From assembly GCA_002729595.1 (NCBI GenBank), contig PBYL01000086.1, positions 43,093 to 107,092 on the forward strand: a DNA stretch of 64,000 nucleotides, written 5' to 3'. The DNA comes from Thalassovita sp. (GTDB lineage: Bacteria > Bacteroidota > Bacteroidia > Cytophagales > Flammeovirgaceae). Below the pieces are notes generated by a model. That model was not told the origin of the DNA and made no database searches. It saw nothing but the letters and a program-made list of their open reading frames with translations. This document shows positions 35,170 through 42,540 of this stretch, in pieces. The first letter of the stretch is position 1. Each line of letters starts with the position of its first letter. Position numbers and translations under genes: made by a program.

Positions 35170-36798
35170 ATGAAAATGAGAAGATACATAAATATATTTT
35201 TAAGTATGACATTACTGGCTTTCTTCAGCCAGTCATGTGAAAGCTTTCTTGAAGAAGAGTTAGTAACCGACGTTTCAGCAGGATCTTATTACCCAACACC
35301 AGATGGTTTTGAAGATGCAGTAAGAGCTTGTTACACGCCAACTAAAAACTTCTGGGGACAAGAAATAGGAGGTACATTAACAGTATTTGGTACAGATATT
35401 TTTACCAATGGTGCAGATGGTAGCCACAAAGGTTTTAATCAGTATGACACTCGATTAAACCCAGCAACTGCATATGCGCGTGATTTATGGAGAGATTTTT
35501 ACCAAGCTATTAACCAAACCAATGCGGTTATTGGTAGAGCTCCAGATATCGATTTACCAGAAGCAGACAAAACTTTAAGAGTTGCAGAAGCTCGTTTCTT
35601 AAGAGCACTTTATTACTTCACTCTAATAAAGCATTATGGTGATATTCACTTTACGCTTGAAGAAACACAAGGTTTAGAATTAGAGGCAAACCGTACTCCA
35701 AGAGAGACTATATATGCAGAAGGAATTATTCCTGATTTAGAGTTTGCGATTGCTAATTTACCAGAAACTCAAAGTGATTATGGTAGAGCTACAAAACCTG
35801 CTGCAGAGTTTTTATTGGCTAAGGCTTATTTAACGCGTGGTTATTTAACTAATAGTGATAGTGATTTTCAGTCTGCTTATAACATGATGAACAGTGTAAT
35901 TGAAAACTACGGGTTCTCTTTACTAGACGATTGGGGTTCTTTATGGAATATAGATAACCAAGTAAATTCAGAAGTAATTTGGTCTGTACAAAATACAAGT
36001 ACATGGTTAATCAATGGTAATGGACACAGATTCCACTTATATTTCTTAATGGAATATGACAAACTACAAGGTATGCAGCGTGATACAGAAAATGGTAGAC
36101 CTTGGAAAAGATTTAAGCCTACAGACTTTATGTTAGGTTTATGGGATAGAGATGTAGATGTTCGCTATGCGCAAGGTTTCAAGCATGTTTGGTATGCAAA
36201 CTACGAAGGTAGTATTCCAACAGATGGCTCAGGAAACTTGGTGTACAACATTGGTGATACATCAGTATTTCTACCAGGTGTTGAGTGGACTCAAGAGCAA
36301 AAAGATGCAGTACCATATGCAGTTTATTCTCCTAGCGATTATACAGAAAGAGTATATGCAACTGTAAATAAATTTATAGATCCAACTCGTCCAGACCGTC
36401 AGTGGGAAGGAGGTCAGAGAGATTTTATAGTTATGCGTTTAGCTGATGCTTATTTAGTTGCTGCTGAAGCTCTAAACCAATTAGGTATGAACGACGAAGC
36501 TGCTGAATATATCAATGCAGTAAGAGTAAGAGCTGCTTATGATGGTTCAGAAGAGGCAATGAAAATAACAGCTTCGGATGTTGATTTAGATTTTATTCTA
36601 GACGAACGTGCTAGAGAGTTATTCGGAGAAATGCATCGTTGGGAAGACTTAACTAGAACAGGAAAATTACTAGAAAGAGTTACTTTACACAATCCTATCG
36701 CGGCAGAAAATATCCAAAGTTTCCATGTATTGAGACCTATCCCTCAAGATCAGATTGATAGAACTCCGGCTGGATACCAACAAAACTCAGGATATTAA
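35170..36798 (+). CDS. SusD/RagB-family nutrient-binding lipoprotein
   Basis: A 542-residue lipoprotein (lipobox SQSC, Cys23). SusD features include the N-terminal SYYPTPDGFEDAVRACY, the helix VAEARFLRALYYFTLIKHYG (near 140-160) and RATKPAAEFLLAKAYLTRGY. The C-terminal RagB part has FIVMRLADAYLVAAEALNQ, DERARELFGEMHRWEDLTR and LRPIPQDQID. It forms the surface lid of the SusC barrel encoded 6 bp upstream and is the last gene of the operon, closed by a strong terminator. It is more divergent in its middle third than the SusD near 4 kb, so the two pairs probably take different substrates. Confidence 0.95.
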   Translation: MKMRRYINIFLSMTLLAFFSQSCESFLEEELVTDVSAGSYYPTPDGFEDAVRACYTPTKNFWGQEIGGTLTVFGTDIFTNGADGSHKGFNQYDTRLNPATAYARDLWRDFYQAINQTNAVIGRAPDIDLPEADKTLRVAEARFLRALYYFTLIKHYGDIHFTLEETQGLELEANRTPRETIYAEGIIPDLEFAIANLPETQSDYGRATKPAAEFLLAKAYLTRGYLTNSDSDFQSAYNMMNSVIENYGFSLLDDWGSLWNIDNQVNSEVIWSVQNTSTWLINGNGHRFHLYFLMEYDKLQGMQRDTENGRPWKRFKPTDFMLGLWDRDVDVRYAQGFKHVWYANYEGSIPTDGSGNLVYNIGDTSVFLPGVEWTQEQKDAVPYAVYSPSDYTERVYATVNKFIDPTRPDRQWEGGQRDFIVMRLADAYLVAAEALNQLGMNDEAAEYINAVRVRAAYDGSEEAMKITASDVDLDFILDERARELFGEMHRWEDLTRTGKLLERVTLHNPIAAENIQSFHVLRPIPQDQIDRTPAGYQQNSGY

Positions 36799-36836
36799 TA
36801 AAAAGTTAACATTCAGAATTTTTTAACACTAACAAG

Positions 36837-36864
36837 GCCCACAACACGTGTTGTGGGCTTTTTT
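36837..36864 (+). terminator. Strong intrinsic terminator after the SusCD operon
   Basis: GCCCACAACAC (36837-36847) pairs with the immediately following GTGTTGTGGGC (36848-36858), then TTTTTT. The 22-base palindrome has no unpaired centre, so the actual loop is formed by opening its middle pairs. Confidence 0.92.
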
Positions 36865-36979
36865 CACTTAGATCAGTTCCTAATAAATTTTAATTTTATC
36901 AATAAAAAATTGGATTATGCAATTATTTTCTCACGTTTGGAGTTTTTTCTTATATATTTATGCTCTAAAGGTAAGAATA

Positions 36980-37354
36980 ATGATACTTATAATAGAGGAC
37001 GATGAAATAGATGTTTTGATCAATGAAAGGATGATCAACAAATATCAGGGCAATATCAAGAGAGTTATTGCCAAAAATGGTTCTGAAGCAGAAAACATTC
37101 TTAACGAATCAGCAGCCTCTGGTAATTTTCCTGAGAAAATTATACTTGACTTGATAATGCCTATTATGGATGGTTTCCAGTTTTTAGATATGTACGCATC
37201 GAAGTATTATCCAAAATATCCGGAAACAAAAATATATGTGTTGACTTCATCAATTCATCCGGCAGATAGTAAAAGGACTAATATGTACCCATTTGTTGGA
37301 GGACATGTAATTAAGCCTTTAAGCGCAGCTGGTATCAAAGAGATATTTGATTAA
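36980..37354 (+). CDS. Single-domain response regulator (receiver only)
   Basis: The frame opens earlier at 36917, but the ATG at 36980 gives MILIIEDDEID and a 124-residue receiver domain. Acidic pocket Glu6, Asp7 and Asp8 and phospho-acceptor Asp57 in IILDLIMPIMDG are present, with the conserved Thr/Ser in YVLTSS and Lys in HVIKPL. There is no output domain. Such proteins often act in phosphorelays or bind a kinase or TPR partner. It is monocistronic with its own terminator, 8.2 kb from the nearest kinase gene, so its partner cannot be assigned. Confidence 0.93.
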   Translation: MILIIEDDEIDVLINERMINKYQGNIKRVIAKNGSEAENILNESAASGNFPEKIILDLIMPIMDGFQFLDMYASKYYPKYPETKIYVLTSSIHPADSKRTNMYPFVGGHVIKPLSAAGIKEIFD

Positions 37355-37375
37355 AATAATCCTTAAACATTTAGG

Positions 37376-37405
37376 AAGGTACTGTGTGAGCAGTACCTTT
37401 TTTTT
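37376..37405 (+). terminator. Intrinsic terminator after the receiver gene
   Basis: AAGGTACTG (37376-37384), 6-nt loop TGTGAG, then CAGTACCTT and a run of eight T. Confidence 0.92.
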
Positions 37406-37514
37406 ATTTCTACGATTACGGAATTCTTTCAAAAAAGCATTTTATATTGTCGGTTTGATAACTATATTTTGGTTTTTTTAAGTGTTTGAATTTAAAAATG
37501 TAATTGAAGAGAGA

Positions 37515-38525
37515 ATGAATCATCAGTTAATAAAAGACATTTTGTGTGAGATAGGCGAAGCAGTTTGCAACAAAGTAATCAAATCTCTCAAAGAACAATC
37601 AATAGAAACCCTATCAGCAGTACATGAAGAAGCAGCTGCAGATACAATATATCAAATTGATAAAGATGTAGAAGACATCATTGTTCCATTGTTAAAGCAA
37701 CATTCTGAAAGTCTAGGAGGTATAGTTTTACTTGCAGAAGGGATAGAAGAAGACAGTGAGGGAGGTTTTAAACTACCAGATAGTGCTGGAAACCTTACTG
37801 TAAAAATCATTATGGACCCGATAGATGGTACCAGAGGGATAATGTATGATAAAAGATCAGCCTTTTTTCTTGCAGGAGCTGCTCCAAATAAGCCAGAAAA
37901 CTACTTAAGCGATATAGAAGTTGCCGTAATGGTTGAGTTGCCAACAACCAGAAGTGCCTACAGCGATACGTTATGGGCTATAAAAGAGCAAGGAGCAAAT
38001 AGATTTAGCAGACACCTTGAAAGCAACGAATTGAAAGTGTTGCCTTTAAGACCTTCAAAATCGCCTACGCTTTATGGAGGCTTCGGACAGATTTCAAGGT
38101 TTTTCCCTCCAGGTAGAGAAATACTAGCAGCCATTGAAGAAGATATGTTGAGTGAGGTTTTTCCTGATGCAGAAGAGGGAAAGACCATAGTTTTCGAAGA
38201 TCAGTACATTTCTACAGGTGGGCAAATGTATGAGTTATTGGTTGGTCACGATCGTTTTGTTGCCGATGTACGAACACTGCTCAATAAACGCTTGAAAGCA
38301 GAAGGTAGAAAGAAAGGCCACATCTGCCATCCATACGATATATGTGTGATTTTGATTGCAGAAGAAGTGGGCATTGTAATTACAGATGGCTACGGCAACA
38401 AGTTTGATGCTGCCATGAATTTATATGATGAAATAGATTGGATAGGATACGCCAATAGCGAACTTAAAAATCAATTAGAAAAACCATTGTTCAATGCTTT
38501 AAAAAAGCATAAGCTATTAGATTGA
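37515..38525 (+). CDS. Inositol-monophosphatase/FBPase-superfamily phosphatase
   Basis: The frame opens at a GTG (37482). The ATG at 37515 gives MNHQLIKDIL and 336 residues. The metal and phosphate site is IIMDPIDGTRGIM (98-110), matching the superfamily DPxDGT motif. An upstream Glu (VLLAEGIEED) is a probable metal ligand, and HPYDICVILIAEEVG plus ITDGYG match the C-terminal family motif. It needs Mg2+ and removes phosphate from an inositol phosphate, sugar phosphate or nucleotide. It is longer than bacterial SuhB (about 267). It is oddly the host of two iteron-like sites (37694-37712 and 38020-38038), in different reading frames. Confidence 0.85.
   Translation: MNHQLIKDILCEIGEAVCNKVIKSLKEQSIETLSAVHEEAAADTIYQIDKDVEDIIVPLLKQHSESLGGIVLLAEGIEEDSEGGFKLPDSAGNLTVKIIMDPIDGTRGIMYDKRSAFFLAGAAPNKPENYLSDIEVAVMVELPTTRSAYSDTLWAIKEQGANRFSRHLESNELKVLPLRPSKSPTLYGGFGQISRFFPPGREILAAIEEDMLSEVFPDAEEGKTIVFEDQYISTGGQMYELLVGHDRFVADVRTLLNKRLKAEGRKKGHICHPYDICVILIAEEVGIVITDGYGNKFDAAMNLYDEIDWIGYANSELKNQLEKPLFNALKKHKLLD
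37694..37712 (+). repeat. Iteron-like 19-mer inside the phosphatase gene (site A)
   Basis: AAAGCAACATTCTGAAAGT differs from the origin consensus AAAGCAACANNTTGAAAGT at one base (C for T at position 12), the same change seen in the iteron at 26314. It encodes part of LKQHSES, so it is not conserved for codon reasons shared with site B. Confidence 0.6.
38020..38038 (+). repeat. Iteron-like 19-mer inside the phosphatase gene (site B)
   Basis: AAAGCAACGAATTGAAAGT differs from the consensus only at position 9 (G for A), again a variant seen in the iteron at 26314. It encodes ESNELKV in a reading frame different from site A. The orientation is the same as the origin iterons. Confidence 0.6.
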
Positions 38526-38589
38526 AATAACATAATGCACTAACTAATATCAGCACAAAAGCTATTTTTTCAACATTAATCAATTATTT

Positions 38590-38976
38590 ATGTCTTACGA
38601 TCAGCTAATGTATGTTCATTTAGTAACTGTAGTGCCTTGCATATTTATTGGTGCTTTTTTACTTTTTTCTAAAAAAGGTCAGGCGATACACCGTAATTGG
38701 GGTAAAGTTTATATGGCTTTAATGATATTTACAGCTTTTGTTAGTTTGTGGATGCCTGCAAGAGTAGGAGGGAATATTTTAGGCCATTTCGGGTGGATAC
38801 ATGTCTTTAGTTTATTAACTATTTACACTGTACCGACAGCCATACTTGCTATTAAAAAAGGTGATGTAAAGTCTCACAAAAGAAAAATGATAATTCTATA
38901 TGTTGGTGCAATAGTAATTGCTGGAGGTTTTACATTAGCCCCCGGTAGGTATTTACATGAGGTTTTCTTCAATTAA
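38590..38976 (+). CDS. DUF2306-family membrane protein
   Basis: A 128-residue protein with four hydrophobic segments (about 7-27, 40-58, 68-88, 99-117). The family pattern is clear: HRNWGKVYMALMIFTAF, GHFGWIHVFSLLTIYT, SHKRKMIILYVGAIVIAGGF and the ending APGRYLHEVFF. Conserved His residues at the membrane face suggest haem or metal binding in this family, but the function is not known. It is a single gene ending at a bidirectional terminator shared with the TPR gene. Confidence 0.85.
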   Translation: MSYDQLMYVHLVTVVPCIFIGAFLLFSKKGQAIHRNWGKVYMALMIFTAFVSLWMPARVGGNILGHFGWIHVFSLLTIYTVPTAILAIKKGDVKSHKRKMIILYVGAIVIAGGFTLAPGRYLHEVFFN

Positions 38977-38984
38977 TTAGAAGG

Positions 38985-39023
38985 TTAAGGCAAGTATTAA
39001 TCACAATGAAGTACTTGCCTTAA
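38985..39023. terminator. Bidirectional terminator between DUF2306 and TPR genes
   Basis: TTAAGGCAAGTA (38985-38996) pairs perfectly with TACTTGCCTTAA (39012-39023) around a 15-nt loop. It lies between two convergent stops. Confidence 0.75.
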
Positions 39024-39032
39024 TTCTCTTTT

Positions 39033-41786
39033 CTATTCATTATCTAAAGGAAAATTCTCCGGATCAATCTCAAATGCTTTTATTGCATCTTCAATTCCTT
39101 CTGCATAACCATAAAGCTCACTGTTTACTTTCGAGCGTAAATAATAAGCCTCAGCATGCTTATCATTCATATTAATTAATTTATCGAGTGTTTCTTTAGC
39201 ATTAGGCAAGTCTTCTCGATTATAATAAAGAATGGCAATAGCATAATAAGCATCTTGATAAAACGGATCTAAGTCTACAGTCTGCTTAAACTCCTCTAAT
39301 GCCAACTCTTCGTTACTTTCTTCTTGTCCGTATATTAGACCACGATAATAGTACGATGGGGCAAATTCTGGATTGATTGCAATTGCTTTATCACAATCTA
39401 TCATACTTTGCTCGAAAAGCCCTAAATCGTAATAAATAAGCCCGCGATTAGCATAAGCCACAAAGCTTTTTGGATTTATTTCTATAGCAGCAGAATAACT
39501 CTCTATTGCTTTTGACGGATTATCCTCTTCATGAAAAATATTGCCTTGGTTGATATAGGCATCTTCATATTGAGGATTAATCTTGATGGCAGTATCGTAA
39601 TCCATCATGGCTTCTTCGTGTTTGCCAAGCTCTTTTTTGAGTAAGCCTCTGTTGTTGTAATACTCAACATTCTTTGAGTTCAACTGAATTAGATGATTGT
39701 AATCTTCAATAGCATCGTGTATCAAACCTATGTTTTCTTTTAAACTGGCTCGATACATATATGCAAATTCACACTTCGGATTTATCTCAATACATCTTTT
39801 AAAATCATCGAGTGCTCTATCAGTTTCACCTAATTGCTCATAGGCTCTTGCTCGGTTATTATATGCCTCAAAATCTTCTGGAACAAGCTTAATAAGTTGG
39901 CTATAATCCCTTACAGATTCCTTATAATTTTGGAGGTTAAAATGAGACAATGCACGGTTATACAAAGCAATTTCATTATTTGGCTCTAATGCCAAAGCTT
40001 TATCACAATCTTGTACAGCTCTTGAGTGATCTTTTAAATCTAACCATAAACTACCACGGTCAACATATGAACTAGCTATTTCAGGATTCAACTTAATTAC
40101 CAAGTTAAAATCTTCCATAGCAGCCAAGCGGTCGTTTTGCTTGTTATATGCTCTGCCTCTGTTGCTCAAATATTCAGTATTATTTGGGTCGAGTTCTAAG
40201 GCTGTATTGTAATCTTCTATCGCTTTTTCTAATTGAAATAACCTTGAGTAAGTACTTGCTCTTAGGTTATAGGCATCGCTATATTGATCATCAATTCTAA
40301 GTGCATTGTTTACATCATCAATAGCAGCTTCAAAATCACCAGTTCTTTCGTAATACAGCGCTCGGTAATAGTAGGCAGTAGTATAACCCGGATTGAGTTG
40401 AATCGCCTTGTTATAATCTACTAGTGCATCATCTAAATTTCCATAGGTGAATTTTGCATTACCTCGCTCATGGTATACAAAAGCATCAGAAATGTGGAAA
40501 GATAAAGCCTGATCGAAGTGATTGAGAGCTAGCTCCCATTTACCAATACTCGCCTCTAAAGTGGCAAGGTTGCATAAAGCCTCAATATCATTCGCTTTAA
40601 TATTTACTGTTGCGCTATAATCTTTAATAGCGCCTTTGTAATCTCCCAATTTAGCTTTGGTCAATGCTCTGTTAAAATAGGCATCAGCAAAATCTGGTTG
40701 ATACTTGGATGCATTGTAAAAGTCTTTTAAAGCATTGTCGGGTTTATTTAATTTTAGCCAAACATTGCCTCTGTTTAAAAAAGCAGCTGAATATTTAGGT
40801 GCAATTTTAATTGCCTCATTGTAATCACTTATCGAACCCTCATTGTCATCTAACTTTTCTCTTACCATTGCCCTCTTGTAGAAGGTATGCGCGATATCTT
40901 TATGTGGCAATTGCAGCGCTGCATTATAATCTTCGAGCGCACTTTCGTATTGACCTAAATAATAAAGTTGTAAGCCTCTAGCAGTATAAGCATTTCCATT
41001 ATCTGGGTCTAGCTTAACAGCCTTTCCATAGATAATTATGGCTTTTTCATACTCTTTTAGAAAAGCATAGCAATTTGCCTGAGCCATATAAGCTCGGTAA
41101 AATGATGGATTAAGTTCAATGCATTTTCCAAAGAAAAATATAGCTTCTTCCTTTCTATCATTTTGGTAGTATAAATCTCCTAATTGGAAATAATACTCAT
41201 ACCAAACTGAATTTATCTGGATGGCACTTTCAAAATCTGCTGATGCTTCTATAAACTTCTCGGCTTGCTGATAACTTTTTGCTCTCGCAAAATAAGCAAA
41301 GTCTGCCTGAGGATATTTTTTAATAAAAGCTGTAAATCTATGAGCCGCTTTAATATAATGGCTAGATTGAAAGTGAGCAATGCCCTTGTAAAAATCTATT
41401 TCTGGGCTTACAGGCTTATTTTTAATACTTTGGTAGAAAGATAATGCACTCGTTGCTTTGCTATTGAGTAGGTGCAAATGCGCATAAAATATCATTTTTT
41501 GATCGTCTTCGATCTCTACATAAGTATCTATAAGTTTATTTATAAGAAATTCTATTTCTCCACTTGTAATGGTGAGTTGATTATAAAACCAGTCCCAGCT
41601 TTTGATAATAGAAGATTTACAGCAACCTTCCATTATTTCATTAATTAGCACAATTGCATTTTCTAGCTCATCATTTTGGGCATATTGAATTGCTTTACCG
41701 AACAGCAAATTGCATTGATCTATATTATTGATGCTATTTGAATTTGTGGATTCAGTTTTATTAGAAACAGAATGGTTTTGGTTCAT
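39033..41786 (-). CDS. Giant TPR-repeat protein
   Basis: The frame opens at a TTG (complement of 41811-41813). The ATG at 41786 gives MNQNHSVSNK and 917 residues. After about 150 residues it is an almost unbroken run of 34-residue TPR units, roughly 22, each near the form AY.NRG..Y..LG....A..DY..AI..NP (for example AYNNRARAYEQLGETDRALDD). There is no signal peptide, membrane segment or enzymatic domain, so it is a cytosolic protein-interaction solenoid. The unit sequences are diverse, not near-identical, so it is not a recent expansion. Its partner is unknown; the signalling genes further right are candidates only by proximity. Confidence 0.92.
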   Translation of the reverse strand: MNQNHSVSNKTESTNSNSINNIDQCNLLFGKAIQYAQNDELENAIVLINEIMEGCCKSSIIKSWDWFYNQLTITSGEIEFLINKLIDTYVEIEDDQKMIFYAHLHLLNSKATSALSFYQSIKNKPVSPEIDFYKGIAHFQSSHYIKAAHRFTAFIKKYPQADFAYFARAKSYQQAEKFIEASADFESAIQINSVWYEYYFQLGDLYYQNDRKEEAIFFFGKCIELNPSFYRAYMAQANCYAFLKEYEKAIIIYGKAVKLDPDNGNAYTARGLQLYYLGQYESALEDYNAALQLPHKDIAHTFYKRAMVREKLDDNEGSISDYNEAIKIAPKYSAAFLNRGNVWLKLNKPDNALKDFYNASKYQPDFADAYFNRALTKAKLGDYKGAIKDYSATVNIKANDIEALCNLATLEASIGKWELALNHFDQALSFHISDAFVYHERGNAKFTYGNLDDALVDYNKAIQLNPGYTTAYYYRALYYERTGDFEAAIDDVNNALRIDDQYSDAYNLRASTYSRLFQLEKAIEDYNTALELDPNNTEYLSNRGRAYNKQNDRLAAMEDFNLVIKLNPEIASSYVDRGSLWLDLKDHSRAVQDCDKALALEPNNEIALYNRALSHFNLQNYKESVRDYSQLIKLVPEDFEAYNNRARAYEQLGETDRALDDFKRCIEINPKCEFAYMYRASLKENIGLIHDAIEDYNHLIQLNSKNVEYYNNRGLLKKELGKHEEAMMDYDTAIKINPQYEDAYINQGNIFHEEDNPSKAIESYSAAIEINPKSFVAYANRGLIYYDLGLFEQSMIDCDKAIAINPEFAPSYYYRGLIYGQEESNEELALEEFKQTVDLDPFYQDAYYAIAILYYNREDLPNAKETLDKLINMNDKHAEAYYLRSKVNSELYGYAEGIEDAIKAFEIDPENFPLDNE

Positions 41787-42141
41787 AGCTAGTTTATATC
41801 TTTCGAATAACAAATTTGTGTAACCTTAATTTCCTGTAAATCACTCTTAGCAACAGAGTCTACAGGTTATACTTTATTGGTTCTGCCAATTATAACAAGA
41901 ATAAATAGTATAAGAGCCGAATAATTTTAAAAAATATTTGATGATTAACTTTCTTCAATAGTTTCTAAAGCAACAAAAATTTATCTTATAGTACGCAAAT
42001 CACTGGCTAAGTATACTAATCTAATCAAAAACTTTTGCTCTTTAAAGTATAATTTAACCTCTCATCAAATTTTAAAAGTCGTATTTGCTTTTTGTAAACC
42101 AAGTCTGTTTATTTGTTAGACAAAGGTGAAACTAATAACTT
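41787..42141. other. Intergenic region upstream of padR, no gene seen
   Basis: This 355-bp AT-rich gap holds the divergent promoters of the TPR and PadR genes. An isolated iteron left half (AAAGCAACA at 41968-41976) has no right half and is probably chance. Confidence 0.4.
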
Positions 42142-42474
42142 ATGAAAGGAACACACCTAGGAGAGTTTGAAGAGATTGTACTTCTTACGGTAGGCATATT
42201 GTACGAAGATGCTTATGGTTTGGCAATTACAGATGAAATAGAAAATAGAACAGGTAGAAGCATAACCATTAGTTCTGTACATAAAGCGCTAAACAGACTT
42301 GAAGCGAAAGGTTTTTTAACCTCTAAAATGGGAGGGGCAACCGAAGAAAGAGGAGGTAGGCAAAAGAGGTTATTCTCACTTACAGCCTATGGCAAAAATG
42401 CATTGAATGAGGCCAAAGAATTAAGAAACAGTATGTATTCGGCCATACCAAAAGTACTTTGGCAACAAGGTTAA
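42142..42474 (+). CDS. PadR-family transcriptional regulator
   Basis: A 110-residue winged-helix protein with the PadR N-terminal pattern LGEFEEIVLLTVGILYEDAYG, the recognition region TISSVHKALNRLEAKGFL, the wing MGGATEERGGRQKRLFSLT and one C-terminal dimerisation helix. It starts 66 bp before the permease gene. PadR next to an FtsX-type permease is a common Bacteroidota pairing, so it probably represses this small operon in response to a toxic compound or cell-envelope signal. Confidence 0.93.
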   Translation: MKGTHLGEFEEIVLLTVGILYEDAYGLAITDEIENRTGRSITISSVHKALNRLEAKGFLTSKMGGATEERGGRQKRLFSLTAYGKNALNEAKELRNSMYSAIPKVLWQQG

Positions 42475-42540
42475 TAGCGACCAGAAAAATACACAGATAC
42501 ATTCATCAGGTTGGTACTTTGCCAAACTAAAAGGTCTATT

